NCBI RefSeq assembly: GCF_002001125.1
Contig: NZ_MUNV01000005.1
Coordinates: 434,001 to 498,000, forward strand
DNA: 64,000 nucleotides
Reading direction: 5' to 3'
DNA from: Rhodanobacter sp. B04
Lineage (GTDB): Bacteria; Pseudomonadota; Gammaproteobacteria; Xanthomonadales; Rhodanobacteraceae
Position numbers and translations under genes: made by a program. Shown one piece after another: positions 45,157 through 54,527 of the stretch (position 1 is its first letter; each line of letters opens with the position of its first letter). Under the pieces are notes generated by a model. The model did not search any database. It saw only the letters and a program-made list of their open reading frames with translations, and had not been told where the DNA came from.

Positions 45157-45702
45157 ATGTCGCCTGCCCCGTCGGGAGCCAACGACACCGATGACGTATG
45201 CGCCGCGGCAGCCGGTGACCGCCAGGCGTTCCAGCGGCTGTACCGACTGCACGTGGATCGCGTGCATGGCGCGGTGTACCGGCTTGCCGGCTACGACCGC
45301 GCCCGCGCCGAGGACCTGACCCAGGACGCGTTCATCCGAGCCTGGCAGAAGCTGCCCGGATTTCGTCACGAGAGTGCATTCGGCACCTGGCTGTACCGGC
45401 TGGCGGTAAATCTGGCGCTGATGGACATCCGTGCCCGCAACGCCGATCCGGTCAGCATGCTCGACGACGATCTGCTGCCGGATCCCGGCGAGACGCCGTT
45501 CTGCGCTGCCGAGCGCGAGGAACTGGAACGCGCGATCGGCCAGTTGCCGCCGCGGGCACGCGCCGTGCTGGTGCTGCACGACATCGAAGGCTGGCGGCAC
45601 GAGGAAATCGGCGGCGAGCTCGGCATGGCCGTCGGCACGTCGAAAGCGCAACTGCATCGGGCACGCAGTCTGCTGCGCAAGGTATTGGGAGAAAGGTCAT
45701 GA
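45157..45702 (+). CDS. ECF-type RNA polymerase sigma factor
   Basis: A 181-residue sigma-70-family factor. Region 2 (AFQRLYRLHVDRVHGAVYRL, EDLTQDAFIRAWQKLPGF, FGTWLYRLAVNLALMDIR) and region 4 (LPPRARAVLVLHDIEGWRHE, EIGGELGMAVGTSKAQLHRA) are complete and no other region is present. Start ATG 45157 has GGAAG six bases upstream; codons back to 45058 are less likely. Its stop overlaps the next gene, a small membrane protein in the usual anti-sigma position. The regulon is unknown; self-activation is common. Confidence 0.9.
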   Translation: MSPAPSGANDTDDVCAAAAGDRQAFQRLYRLHVDRVHGAVYRLAGYDRARAEDLTQDAFIRAWQKLPGFRHESAFGTWLYRLAVNLALMDIRARNADPVSMLDDDLLPDPGETPFCAAEREELERAIGQLPPRARAVLVLHDIEGWRHEEIGGELGMAVGTSKAQLHRARSLLRKVLGERS

Positions 45703-46142
45703 ACGAATTCGAATGGCGCCGGCAACTGCGCGATCTGCATCAGCCACTCACGCCACAACGTGACCTGTGGGTGGCGATCGACGCCGCGCTGGACGCTACC
45801 GATGCCGCACGCGCCACCGCCATCCCCGAGCAGCGGCCCGCTCGCCCGCTGCGCTGGCTGCTCGCTTCCGGTCTTGCCGCATCGCTGCTGCTGGCCGGTG
45901 CGCTCGGCTGGCATGCACTGCGGCACGCGCCAGCCGCGGCCGCGCTCGCCAGCACCGCGACGACGCCGTGGAAGCCTGCTGATCCGCGCCTCGCCGGTGC
46001 CGCGATCGAACTGGACGCCGCACACATGGAACTGCAACTGGCGATCCAGCAGGCACCCGACTCACCGGCGCTGCAGCGCCTGCTTGACCGTACCGAACAC
46101 CAACAGATGCAATTACGCCAACTGGCTGGCCACGCCGGCTGA
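45699..46142 (+). CDS. Single-pass membrane protein, candidate anti-sigma factor
   Basis: A 147-residue protein with a cytoplasmic N-terminus (MNEFEWRRQLRDLHQPLTPQRDLW), one membrane helix near 52-70 (LLASGLAASLLLAGALGWHA) and a periplasmic helical tail. The N-terminal W/L pattern resembles anti-sigma domains but has no zinc-binding HxxxCxxC. ATGA overlap with the sigma gene suggests one-to-one production, as for sigma/anti-sigma pairs. The assignment is positional. Confidence 0.65.
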   Translation: MNEFEWRRQLRDLHQPLTPQRDLWVAIDAALDATDAARATAIPEQRPARPLRWLLASGLAASLLLAGALGWHALRHAPAAAALASTATTPWKPADPRLAGAAIELDAAHMELQLAIQQAPDSPALQRLLDRTEHQQMQLRQLAGHAG

Positions 46143-46156
46143 ACCCAGGAATGACC

Positions 46157-47059
46157 ATGAGAACCGCCCGCTACGCTCCCCTGCTGCTGTGTCTGTGCGT
46201 CGGCCAGGCCCTGGCCAGCACTCCGATCCAGCTCAGCCATGACGCCACCTCGACGGTTCATGTCAGTGTCAGCAACATCGCTGGCTCGGTGACTGTGACT
46301 GCATGGGATCGCAACGAGGTGGAAGTCCGCGGGCAGCTTGGCGACGGCGCCAAGCCGCTGGCCATCACCGGCAGCAGCAGCAACCTGGCGGTCAAGGTCG
46401 AGCCGCAACGCGGCTCGGGCCTGTTCAACTGGAGCGGCGACAGCCGGATGGGATCCAGCACGCTGGAATTGCACGTGCCCCGCGGAGCGTCGCTCGATAT
46501 CGGCGTGATCAGCGCGCCGCTGGTCATCGACGGTATCGTTGGCGGCAGCATCGCCGTCAACACGGTCAGCGGCAGGGCTCGCATCAATGCGCGCACGCCG
46601 GCACTGAAAGTGGAAAGCGTCAGCGGCGGCATCGAGCTGGCCGGGCATGCCGACAAGGCCGATCTGCAGACCGTCAGCGGCGACATTCTCGCCCCTGCAC
46701 TTGGCAGCGAAGCGAAGCTGCAGACCATCTCCGGCCGCATCCAGGCCGATGGCGGCCCATGGAAGACCCTGACGCTCAGCACGGTGTCCGGCAACGTGCA
46801 GCTGAGCGGGGCGCTGGCTGCCGATGGCAAGCTCGGCATCGATAGCATGAGCGGCGATGTGCAGTTGCAATTGCCAGCAGCCACCTCGGGCCAATTGCAC
46901 GCCAGCAGCTTCAGCGGCGACCTGCGCAGCGATTTCGGCACACCGCAAAAGCCCGAACATGGGCCCGGCAGCAACCTGGATACCCGCCTTGGCGACGGCC
47001 AGGGCACGATCAATGTCGAAACCTTCAGCGGCGACCTGCGCATCCGCAAGCAAAATTGA
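46157..47059 (+). CDS. DUF4097 beta-strand-repeat exported protein
   Basis: A 300-residue exported protein with a signal peptide (LLLCLCVGQALA) and a repeating beta-strand pattern: VNTVSGRARI, VESVSGGIEL, LQTVSGDILA, LQTISGRIQA, LSTVSGNVQL, IDSMSGDVQL, ASSFSGDLRS, VETFSGDLRI. Each turn carries an (V/M/F)SG-D step as in DUF4097 beta-solenoids. Start ATG 46157 has AGGA seven bases upstream; ATG 46151 is too close to it. It follows the sigma/membrane pair by 14 bases and is probably a target or sensor in the same envelope response. Function unknown. Confidence 0.85.
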   Translation: MRTARYAPLLLCLCVGQALASTPIQLSHDATSTVHVSVSNIAGSVTVTAWDRNEVEVRGQLGDGAKPLAITGSSSNLAVKVEPQRGSGLFNWSGDSRMGSSTLELHVPRGASLDIGVISAPLVIDGIVGGSIAVNTVSGRARINARTPALKVESVSGGIELAGHADKADLQTVSGDILAPALGSEAKLQTISGRIQADGGPWKTLTLSTVSGNVQLSGALAADGKLGIDSMSGDVQLQLPAATSGQLHASSFSGDLRSDFGTPQKPEHGPGSNLDTRLGDGQGTINVETFSGDLRIRKQN

Positions 47060-47088
47060 GCACGGGATACCCAGGTTTACCAAACGAG

Positions 47089-47116
47089 AACGCCGTCGCT
47101 TGAGCGACGGCGTTTT
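47089..47116 (+). terminator. Terminator hairpin after the sigma-DUF4097 operon
   Basis: AACGCCGTCGC (47089-47099), loop TTGA, GCGACGGCGTT (47104-47114), then TT. It lies between convergent genes and may act both ways. Confidence 0.85.
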
Positions 47117-47153
47117 CATGTGCGGAAGAACCGGACGCTGCACCTAGGACGAA

Positions 47154-48086
47154 TCAGAGATCCTGGTGATATTGCACGTACGGCGTACGTGACTGATCCG
47201 GCTCGGGCCCCGCCGGAGTATTGGCTGGCGTGCCGGACGACCACAGGTTTTGCGCGCCGACGCTCAGCGAACCGCGCCACGGCAGGCGCCAGGTCACGCC
47301 CAGATCGATGCTGTTCCAGCGTCGATCCGGGCTCAAACCACCCGGAATACCGGCCTCGGGCTGCATGCTGCGGCCGATCAGGACACCGCTCAGCACGCCA
47401 TGATCGACACCGAAGCTCAGCGCCTTCTGGTCCAGCGTATTGACGCCCAGTAGGTTGCCGGGCAGCAGATGGATGCGACCCACGCTGGCGCCAAGGTCGA
47501 TGCCGCTCCTGCTGCCAAAGGAAAGCCGGCCGCGCGCATTGAGCTGGGAGCTGCTGTCGAAGCCGGACAGACCGTCCACGCTGGGCACCACACTGGGCAG
47601 TACGCGTGGCAATGCCACGCTGTTGTCGGGCGTGCTGGTGGAGCCGACACTCAGGCCCAGGCTGTAACGCCCGACGGCATAGGTGGCACCGACTTCGCTG
47701 CCGATGACCCGAACCGGCTGATTGACCCATGAGCTCTGGCTGACTGCAGCCTGTGCCTGCAGATTCGGAGCCAGCCCGTACTGCAACCCCGTCGTCGTCA
47801 CGGTCGACGCATCGACCACATGCAGCGCCAGCGGAGCATTCAGACGCAAGGCATCGGCGCCGCTACTGCTGTCCGCCTTGAGTGCCAGCAGGTGGCCATC
47901 GCGGCCACGCCACAGCGGCACAACCACGCCAGATTCGACATCAGTAAACTGATCCGGTGGCTGCGCGAGCAGGCGCTCAGCCTGCGCGCTGCCGCCATCC
48001 ACAGACTGCCCGGCCGCGACAAGCGGCAACAGGGAGATCAGCAGCAGGGCGGCGAGGCGGCGCATGGCTTTGAACGAACCACTCAT
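47154..48086 (-). CDS. Unrecognised exported protein, probable outer-membrane beta-barrel
   Basis: A 310-residue protein with a signal peptide (MRRLAALLLISLLPLVAAG after a short lead) and alternating strands rich in G, S and aromatic ends (GLQYGLAPNLQAQAAVSQSS, VGATYAVGRYSLGLSVGS, GVTWRLPWRGSLSVGAQNLW), which suggests an outer-membrane barrel. I do not recognise a family. ATG 48086 and ATG 48065 are both possible; neither has a clear ribosome binding site. A minus-strand TATACT at 48109-48114 could be its -10, only 22 bases before the first start. It ends facing the sigma operon terminator. Confidence 0.65.
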   Translation of the reverse strand: MSGSFKAMRRLAALLLISLLPLVAAGQSVDGGSAQAERLLAQPPDQFTDVESGVVVPLWRGRDGHLLALKADSSSGADALRLNAPLALHVVDASTVTTTGLQYGLAPNLQAQAAVSQSSWVNQPVRVIGSEVGATYAVGRYSLGLSVGSTSTPDNSVALPRVLPSVVPSVDGLSGFDSSSQLNARGRLSFGSRSGIDLGASVGRIHLLPGNLLGVNTLDQKALSFGVDHGVLSGVLIGRSMQPEAGIPGGLSPDRRWNSIDLGVTWRLPWRGSLSVGAQNLWSSGTPANTPAGPEPDQSRTPYVQYHQDL

Positions 48087-48108
48087 TCAAGTACGAAATT
48101 CGATGGCC

Positions 48109-48114
48109 AGTATA
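48109..48114 (-). promoter_or_regulatory. Candidate -10 of the 47154-48086 gene
   Basis: TATACT on the minus strand lies in a short AT-rich stretch (48110-48150), with TGTTAG as a poor -35. The 224-base divergent gap shows no other clear signal. Confidence 0.35.
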
Positions 48115-48310
48115 CCTAGTTTTACATTTTGCTAACACCCTAAAACCTGCCACCAAGCACAAAAAGCGCAGGCAAGCTCCCTGAGACCCATTCAACCATA
48201 CGCAGGTTCCTGGCGAGGGACCGTGATCGCTGGCGACAAGCCCGACTTACACGCTATAAAGGCGTTCGACGTCGATCCTGCCGGATCGTTCCGGAACCAA
48301 CCACCGTCCA

Positions 48311-51214
48311 ATGAGCTCCGCCCCGACGATCCGTTCATCCCAGCCGCCCTCGACGGAACGGGATCTTGCGGCCTTGTATCAGGCCGTCGAACGATTGTTC
48401 GGGGCTGTCGACGCCGCCAGCATGATGGAAATCTGCGAAAACATGCTGGGCAATCTCGGCATCCATGGCAGGTTGCGCTGGCGTCGTCTGGACGAACAGC
48501 CCACCCGTCTGCCGAGCAGCCAGGTCGACCTCGCCGAAGATCCCCAGGGGACGCGGATGCTCACCCTGGAAACGGCCGAGCTGCCGCTGCCTGATGACGT
48601 GCGTGAACAGCTGGCCTGGCTGGGACGACTGGCGGGCACCCGATTGCACCAGCTGGCCGAAACCAGCCGGTTGTACGAGGCCATTTCGCGCCTCGCGCTG
48701 GCCGAACGACTGCAACGCGCGCTGTACGCGATCGCCGAACAGGCCGGTTCGGGGCACAACATGCCCGAAATGATGCATTCGCTGCATGGCATCGTCGGCA
48801 GCCTCATGTACGCCGAGAATTTCTACATCGTGCTGTATGACTCGGCCACCGATACCGTTCGCTTTCCTTATTACGTCGATATCGCCGACAACGACCCGCC
48901 GCCGCCCGATCAGGATCTGCCGCTGCACGACATGCTGCACAGCCTGACCTGGAACCTGCTGCGCGAGGGGCGCCCGTTGATGGGTTCGATCGACGAACTG
49001 AGGCAGCAATTCGGCGAGCGCTTCGTCCTGGTGGGCCCTAGCTGCGAGCACTGGCTCGGCGTGCCGCTGCTGCGTGGCGAGCGCGTGGCGGGCGGCATCG
49101 TGGTGCAGAGCTATCGTGCCGACACTCATTATTCAAAGCATGACATGGAGCTGCTGAACTACGTGGCCCAGCACGTGCAGACTGCGCTGGAGCGGCACGA
49201 GGCACATATCGAACTGGGCCGGCGGGTCACCGACCGCACCGCCGCCTTGCGGGAAGCCAACCGCGTGCTGCGCCAGCAGGTGCTGCAACGCCAGCGCGGC
49301 GAAAGATTGCAGGCGGCGCTGTTCCGCATTGCCGAACTCGCCAACACCTCGGAGAGCCTGGAAAAATTCTACGCGTCCATGCACCAGGTGATCAGTGGCC
49401 TGCTCTACGCGCGCAACTTCTATATCGCACTGGTCGACGAGGAAAGCGGACATCTGACCTTCCCCTATTCGGTGGACGACGTCGACAGCGTGCGGCCACC
49501 GCGCGCCCACGGTCGCGGCCTCACCGAATACGTGCTGCGTCATGCCAAGCCGCTGCTGGCCGACTCCGAGGAGCTCGACCATCTGGTGGCCATGGGCGAA
49601 ATCAGCCACTTCGGTGCGCGTTCGGTGTGCTGGCTTGGCGTGCCGTTGATCTGGGGCGGCAAATCCATGGGCGTGATGGCGCTGCAGAGCTATTCGCCGG
49701 AGCACACCTACAACGAGCGCGATCAGGAGCTGCTGACCTTCGTCAGCTACCACATCGCCAACGCACTGCAGCGCAAACAGGCAGCAGCGTCCCTGCGACA
49801 GGCTTATGCCGGGCTGGAACGCCGCGTGACCGAACGCACCCGGGCGCTGGCGCTGGCCAACCGCGACCTGCGCGAGCAGATTGCCGAGCGCGAACGGGTC
49901 GAGCGACGGCTGAAATACGAGACGCTGCACGACTCGCTCACGGGGCTGCCGAATCGCACGCTGCTGCTGCAGCGGCTGGAACAGTCGATGCAGCGTTGCG
50001 CCGCCAACCCCAGCGAACAGTTCGCCGTGCTGTTCATCGACCTGGACCGCTTCAAGGTGATCAACGATTCGGTCGGGCACCTGGTCGGCGACGATCTGCT
50101 GTTCCAGGTCGGCGGACGCATCCGCGCCTGCCTGAAAACCCGGGACGTGGTCGCGCGCCTTGGCGGCGATGAATTCGCCGTCCTGCTGGAAGGCATCAGC
50201 GACACCGGCAAGGCCACGCTGATTGCCGAACGCATCATCAACGAGCTGCAGACGCCGTTCCGGCTCGGCACCAAGGAAATCTTTACCTCCGCATCGATCG
50301 GCATTGCGCTGTCCAGCCCGCACTACCGGCAGCCGGAGGAATTGCTGCGCGACGCCGACGCGGCGATGTACAACGCGAAGGACGGCGGCCGCCATCGCGC
50401 GGCGCTGTTCGACGACCGCCTGCGCCGCGAGGCACTCTCGCTGCTGGACATGGAAAGCGACCTGCGCCACGCGCTCAGTCGCAATGAATTCGAGCCGTTC
50501 TACCAGCCCATCGTGGAGCTCGCCGATGGCCGCGTGGTCGGCTACGAGGCGCTGCTGCGCTGGCACCATCCCGAGCGCGGCCTGCTGGCGCCGCATGATT
50601 TCCTGCTCATCGCCGAGGAATGTGGCTGTGCCGAGGCGATCGACTGGCAGATCTTCGAACAGGTCTGCACCCAGGCCGTGCGCCTGATCGGCACCGAGGG
50701 TTTCATCAGCATCAACGTCTCCGGCCGGCACTTCCGTTCCGCCGACCTCGACCAGCGGCTGCTCGCGCTGTTCGAGCAGTATGCCGTGCCGACCCATTGC
50801 ATCCGCATCGAAGTCACCGAGCATGCCCTGCTGGAGAACCCGACCCAGGTCAAGCAGATGCTGAAGAATTTGCGCAGTCACGGCATCCGCGTCGCGCTGG
50901 ATGACTTCGGCACCGGCTACTCCTCGCTGAGCTACCTGCACCAGTACCCGTTCGAAACGCTGAAGATCGATCGCTCCTTCATCATCGAGCTGCCGCAGGG
51001 CGACGAGGAAACCCAGGGACTGGCGCTGGTGCGCGCGATCCAGGTGCTGGCCGACTCGCTGCAGATGAAGGTGATTGCCGAGGGCATCGAGAAGGAGTCG
51101 CAACGCCAGGCGCTGCTGCGGGTCGGCTGCCGCTATGGCCAGGGCTTCCTGTTCGCCGAGCCGCAACCAGCCAGGACCTGGCTGGGCAAGAACAATTCCC
51201 TACTGCCGGCCTGA
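48311..51214 (+). CDS. GAF-GAF-GGDEF-EAL cyclic di-GMP protein
   Basis: A 967-residue cytoplasmic protein. Two GAF-like domains (about 135-295 and 335-490) share RALYAIAE/AALFRIAE, YAENFYIVLYD/YARNFYIALVD and CEHWLGVPLL/SVCWLGVPLI, so they arose by duplication. A coiled coil (500-540) leads to GGDEF (active site GGDEF at 618-622, intact) and EAL (YEALLRW with EAL at 746-748; later DDFGTGYSSLSYL, KIDRSFI). Both catalytic motifs look complete, so it may make and degrade cyclic di-GMP depending on the GAF signal. No membrane segment. Single gene, convergent with hslO. Confidence 0.92.
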   Translation: MSSAPTIRSSQPPSTERDLAALYQAVERLFGAVDAASMMEICENMLGNLGIHGRLRWRRLDEQPTRLPSSQVDLAEDPQGTRMLTLETAELPLPDDVREQLAWLGRLAGTRLHQLAETSRLYEAISRLALAERLQRALYAIAEQAGSGHNMPEMMHSLHGIVGSLMYAENFYIVLYDSATDTVRFPYYVDIADNDPPPPDQDLPLHDMLHSLTWNLLREGRPLMGSIDELRQQFGERFVLVGPSCEHWLGVPLLRGERVAGGIVVQSYRADTHYSKHDMELLNYVAQHVQTALERHEAHIELGRRVTDRTAALREANRVLRQQVLQRQRGERLQAALFRIAELANTSESLEKFYASMHQVISGLLYARNFYIALVDEESGHLTFPYSVDDVDSVRPPRAHGRGLTEYVLRHAKPLLADSEELDHLVAMGEISHFGARSVCWLGVPLIWGGKSMGVMALQSYSPEHTYNERDQELLTFVSYHIANALQRKQAAASLRQAYAGLERRVTERTRALALANRDLREQIAERERVERRLKYETLHDSLTGLPNRTLLLQRLEQSMQRCAANPSEQFAVLFIDLDRFKVINDSVGHLVGDDLLFQVGGRIRACLKTRDVVARLGGDEFAVLLEGISDTGKATLIAERIINELQTPFRLGTKEIFTSASIGIALSSPHYRQPEELLRDADAAMYNAKDGGRHRAALFDDRLRREALSLLDMESDLRHALSRNEFEPFYQPIVELADGRVVGYEALLRWHHPERGLLAPHDFLLIAEECGCAEAIDWQIFEQVCTQAVRLIGTEGFISINVSGRHFRSADLDQRLLALFEQYAVPTHCIRIEVTEHALLENPTQVKQMLKNLRSHGIRVALDDFGTGYSSLSYLHQYPFETLKIDRSFIIELPQGDEETQGLALVRAIQVLADSLQMKVIAEGIEKESQRQALLRVGCRYGQGFLFAEPQPARTWLGKNNSLLPA

Positions 51215-51240
51215 ATCGCGGCCAGTCCGTCCAAGCCTCG

Positions 51241-52140
51241 TCATTGCGTGGTGTCCGGCGCGGCAGTCACCACGTTGTGGTTGAGCAGGAGCTCGGCATC
51301 GATGCGGTCGAAGTGATAGCGCTGCGCACAGAATTCACAGATCACCTCGATTTGGTCATCGCGCGCGGCCAGTGCAGCCTCGACTTCGTCACGCCCCAGC
51401 GAACGCAGCATCCCGCTCACCCGCTCACGGCTGCAGCTGCAGCCGAACGCCAGCGCACGCGGCTCGAACAGGCGCACCGACTCCTCGTGGTACAGCCGGT
51501 ACAGCAACTGTTCCGGCGCAGCGGTCAGCAATTCCTGCACACCCAGCGTCGCGGTGAGATGCACGATGCGGTTCCATGCATCCTCGTCCTGTGCCGCATG
51601 ATGCCCGCCTTCGTCGGGCAGCTTCTGCAGCATCAGGCCGACAGCATGCTCGCCATCGGCGGCCAGCAGGATGCGCGCCGGCAGTTGCTCGGACTGGACG
51701 AAGTAATTCTCCAGCGCCTCGGCCACACCGGCGTGCTGCAGCTCGACCAGCCCCTGATAGCGCTGACCACGCTCCACGTTGCCGATGGTGATCGCCATGC
51801 CCGCGTCAGGCAGCTCGTGCAGCGCCAGCGATTCCGGCAGCGGCTCATTCCAGCGTGCCAGGCCGCGCAGCCGCCCCTGGTCGGTGCACTCGGCAAACAG
51901 CAGGCGCAGCGCGCCGCTGCTCTTCAGCTCGATCGAAAGCGCGCCATCCAGCTTGATGTTGCCGGTAAGCAATGCGCTGGCAGCGAGCGTCTCGCCAAGC
52001 AGCGCCCGCACGGCCGGCGGATAGTCCGCGCGGGCCGCCACCTCCCGCCAGGTCGGGCCCAGCTTCACCAGCACACCGCGCACACCGGCGTGTTCCAGCA
52101 GAAAGCGGTGCAGTACATCGTCGGCAGGCAGGTTTTCCAC
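51241..52140 (-). CDS. hslO: Hsp33 redox-regulated chaperone
   Basis: A 299-residue holdase. The C-terminal zinc site has CSCS in AFGCSCSRERV and CEFC in EVICEFCAQRYHF, the four cysteines that form disulfides under oxidative stress and switch the chaperone on. The N-terminal fold shows GETLAASALLTGNIKL and LHELPDAGMAITI. Start is GTG 52140 with weak AAGAG upstream. It is divergent from mtgA with 95 bases between. Confidence 0.95.
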   Translation of the reverse strand: MENLPADDVLHRFLLEHAGVRGVLVKLGPTWREVAARADYPPAVRALLGETLAASALLTGNIKLDGALSIELKSSGALRLLFAECTDQGRLRGLARWNEPLPESLALHELPDAGMAITIGNVERGQRYQGLVELQHAGVAEALENYFVQSEQLPARILLAADGEHAVGLMLQKLPDEGGHHAAQDEDAWNRIVHLTATLGVQELLTAAPEQLLYRLYHEESVRLFEPRALAFGCSCSRERVSGMLRSLGRDEVEAALAARDDQIEVICEFCAQRYHFDRIDAELLLNHNVVTAAPDTTQ

Positions 52141-52235
52141 GGCAGTGCACTCTTGAGGTCAGGCGCCACAGATGGGGGCACCGGGCGTTCGTAACAACGC
52201 CCTTATACTGGCTCGACTTTCCGCAGCCTACTGCC

Positions 52236-52976
52236 ATGCCAGCCTTGTTCCGCCGCCCCATGCTGATCCGCCTGCTGCGCGCCCTGGCCTTGCTGGTCCT
52301 GGCCTGGCTGGTACTCAGCTGGCTGCTGGTGCTGGTGCTGCGTTTCGTGCCGCCATGGACTTCCGCGGTCATGCTCGAACGACGGCTCGGTGCAGTGATC
52401 CGCGGCGAACATGATTTCCGGCTGCGCCAGCACTGGGTTCCATGGAGCCAGATATCGCCCTGGGTGCCGCTGGCGATGGTGGCCGGCGAGGACCAGAAGT
52501 TTCCCTATCACCACGGTTTCGATTTCGACTCCATCCAGAACGCGATTGACGCAGCCGACGACGGCAGGCGCCTGCGTGGAGCCAGCACGATCAGCCAACA
52601 GACGGCGAAGAACCTGTTCCTGTGGAATGGACGCAGCTTCGTGCGCAAGGGCCTGGAAGCGTATTTCACCGTACTGATCGAGCTGAGCTGGCCGAAGCGG
52701 CGCATCCTCGAGGTTTACATGAACATCGCCGAACTGGGCGATGGCATCTATGGCGTGGGCGCGGCCAGCGAGACGTACTTCCATACCTCGCCGGCGCGGC
52801 TCGATCAGGCACAGGCGGCGCGACTGGCCGCCGTGCTGCCGAATCCGCGCCGCCTGCATGCGGATCGGCCCAGCGCCTATGTGCTGCGTCGGGCCGGCTG
52901 GATCCAGCAGCAGATGGGGCAGCTTGGCGGTACGGCCTATGTTGCAGGCCATGCCCCGCCGCGCCAGCCGCATTGA
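52236..52976 (+). CDS. mtgA: Monofunctional peptidoglycan glycosyltransferase
   Basis: A 246-residue GT51 enzyme with one N-terminal membrane helix (about 10-35). GT51 motifs in order: MVAGEDQKFPYHHGFDFDSI with the catalytic glutamate, GASTISQQTAKNLFLW, RKGLEAYFTVLIELSWPKRRILEVYMN and GDGIYGVGAASETYF. It polymerises lipid II into glycan strands at the inner membrane. Length fits MtgA (about 240). ATG 52236 is used; ATG 52260 is possible. A GT2 gene follows after 64 bases. Confidence 0.95.
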   Translation: MPALFRRPMLIRLLRALALLVLAWLVLSWLLVLVLRFVPPWTSAVMLERRLGAVIRGEHDFRLRQHWVPWSQISPWVPLAMVAGEDQKFPYHHGFDFDSIQNAIDAADDGRRLRGASTISQQTAKNLFLWNGRSFVRKGLEAYFTVLIELSWPKRRILEVYMNIAELGDGIYGVGAASETYFHTSPARLDQAQAARLAAVLPNPRRLHADRPSAYVLRRAGWIQQQMGQLGGTAYVAGHAPPRQPH

Positions 52977-53040
52977 ACAGCACGCTCGCCCGCCAGCCCG
53001 TGGTTGGTTAGCATGAGCGCTTCTTCCGCTGGCTGCGCTC

Positions 53041-53979
53041 ATGCCGCAACTCACCGTCGTCGTTCCCGCCTATAACGAATCGGCCGTGCTGGAAACCTTC
53101 CACCAGCGGCTGGGCAAGGTGCTGGACTCGCTGCCACTGGACTCGTGCGTGCTGTACGTCGACGACGGCAGCCGTGACGATACCTGGTCGATCATCGAGG
53201 CGCTGGCCGCCGCCGATCCACGCACGGGGGCGCTCAAGCTCTCGCGCAATTTCGGCAAGGAAACGGCGCTGACCGCCGGGCTCGATGCCGTCACCGCCGG
53301 TGCGGCGGTGGTCATCGATGCCGACCTGCAGGACCCACCCGAACTGATTCCCGCCCTGGTCGAGCAATGGCAGGCCGGCCATGACGTGGTCTATGCCACG
53401 CGCAGCGCGCGCGAAGGCGAGAGTGGTTTCAAGCGCTTCACCGCGGCGGCGTTCTACCGCAGCATGGAGCGGCTGTCGGATACCGCGATTCCACGCGACA
53501 CCGGCGACTTCCGCCTGCTTTCGCGTCGCGCCCTGGATGCGCTGGGCCAGCTGCGCGAACGCCAGCGTTTCATGAAAGGCCTGTTCAGCTGGATCGGCTA
53601 CCGGCAGACCTCGGTACGCTACCTGCGCGAGCCGCGCCAGGCCGGCACCACCAAGTGGAACTACTGGCGCCTCGGGCAACTGGCGATCGAAGGCATCACC
53701 TCGTTCTCCACCGCACCGCTGAGGCTGGCCACCTGGGTCGGGCTGGCCTCGGCCGGACTGGCCTTCGTCTACGGCATCCTGGTGCTGGTCAAGTCGCTGT
53801 TCTACGGCGACCCGGTGCGCGGCTATCCGACACTGATGCTGGTGATCCTGTTCCTCGGCGGCGTGCAGTTGCTCGCGCTCGGCGTGATCGGCGAATACCT
53901 CGGCCGCAACTATGCCGAGAGCAAGCAGCGGCCGCTGTATTTCATCGAGGAACGGCGTCTGCCGCGTCATCCACGCTGA
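53041..53979 (+). CDS. Family 2 glycosyltransferase, GtrB/ArnC-like, membrane anchored
   Basis: A 312-residue enzyme with a GT2 catalytic domain (VVVPAYNESAVLETF, VDDGSRDDTW, FGKETALTAGLDA, the DADLQDPPE metal motif and GDFRLLSRRALDAL) and two C-terminal helices (about 232-257 and 268-290). This build transfers a sugar to a polyprenyl phosphate, as in GtrB, DPM1 or ArnC. Sugar unknown. A MPQLTVV start at 53041 fits the family. Confidence 0.9.
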   Translation: MPQLTVVVPAYNESAVLETFHQRLGKVLDSLPLDSCVLYVDDGSRDDTWSIIEALAAADPRTGALKLSRNFGKETALTAGLDAVTAGAAVVIDADLQDPPELIPALVEQWQAGHDVVYATRSAREGESGFKRFTAAAFYRSMERLSDTAIPRDTGDFRLLSRRALDALGQLRERQRFMKGLFSWIGYRQTSVRYLREPRQAGTTKWNYWRLGQLAIEGITSFSTAPLRLATWVGLASAGLAFVYGILVLVKSLFYGDPVRGYPTLMLVILFLGGVQLLALGVIGEYLGRNYAESKQRPLYFIEERRLPRHPR

Positions 53980-54085
53980 GAGTCCTTGCTGCGACGCGGC
54001 TTCACGGCTGCACTACACGCCGGCCCGATGCCGGCGTTAGACTCGTCACAGACGGCCCATCCAAGGGCCCGCAGGAGGTCGAAGC

Positions 54086-54514
54086 ATGAGCCAGGTCAAG
54101 CATCTGCTGGAAAGCAAGGGCAGCACGATCTTCAGCATTGCGCCGGAAGCGCCGGTACTCGAAGCGATCAAGCGCATGGCCGAACACAGGGTCGGCGCGT
54201 TGCTGGTGATGCGCGGCGAACGACTGGTCGGCGTGGTCTCTGAACGCGATTACGCGCGCAAGGTGATCCTGCAGGGTCGCTCCTCGTCACAGACAGCCGT
54301 GTCCGACATCATGACCGGCGAGCCACTCACCGTCGGCCCGGATACCGACGTGTTCGACTGCATGCGGTTGTGTACCGACAGCCGCATCCGGCATCTGCCG
54401 GTGGTGCAGGGCAATGCGGTGGTCGGCGTGATCTCGATCGGCGACCTGGTCAAGGCCGTGATCGACGCGCAGGCCGAGCAGATCGAGCATCTGCAGCGTT
54501 ACATCACCAGCTGA
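54086..54514 (+). CDS. Two-CBS-domain protein
   Basis: A 142-residue protein consisting of a CBS pair: FSIAPEAPVLEAIKRMAEHRVGALLV.. GVVSERDYARKVIL and SDIMTGEPLTVGPDTDVFDCMRLC..RHLPVVQGNAVVGVISIGDLVK. Stand-alone CBS proteins bind adenosine nucleotides and act as energy sensors; the partner is unknown. GGAGG lies about ten bases before ATG 54086. Confidence 0.92.
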   Translation: MSQVKHLLESKGSTIFSIAPEAPVLEAIKRMAEHRVGALLVMRGERLVGVVSERDYARKVILQGRSSSQTAVSDIMTGEPLTVGPDTDVFDCMRLCTDSRIRHLPVVQGNAVVGVISIGDLVKAVIDAQAEQIEHLQRYITS

Positions 54515-54527
54515 AGCAAGCGTGCAG

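Noticed and set aside
42631..45657. A 1008-codon open frame on the minus strand opposite pckG and the sigma factor gene.
   Set aside because: It is a shadow of strongly biased high-GC codons of pckG and neighbours; it has no family motifs, crosses three real genes and has no ribosome binding site.
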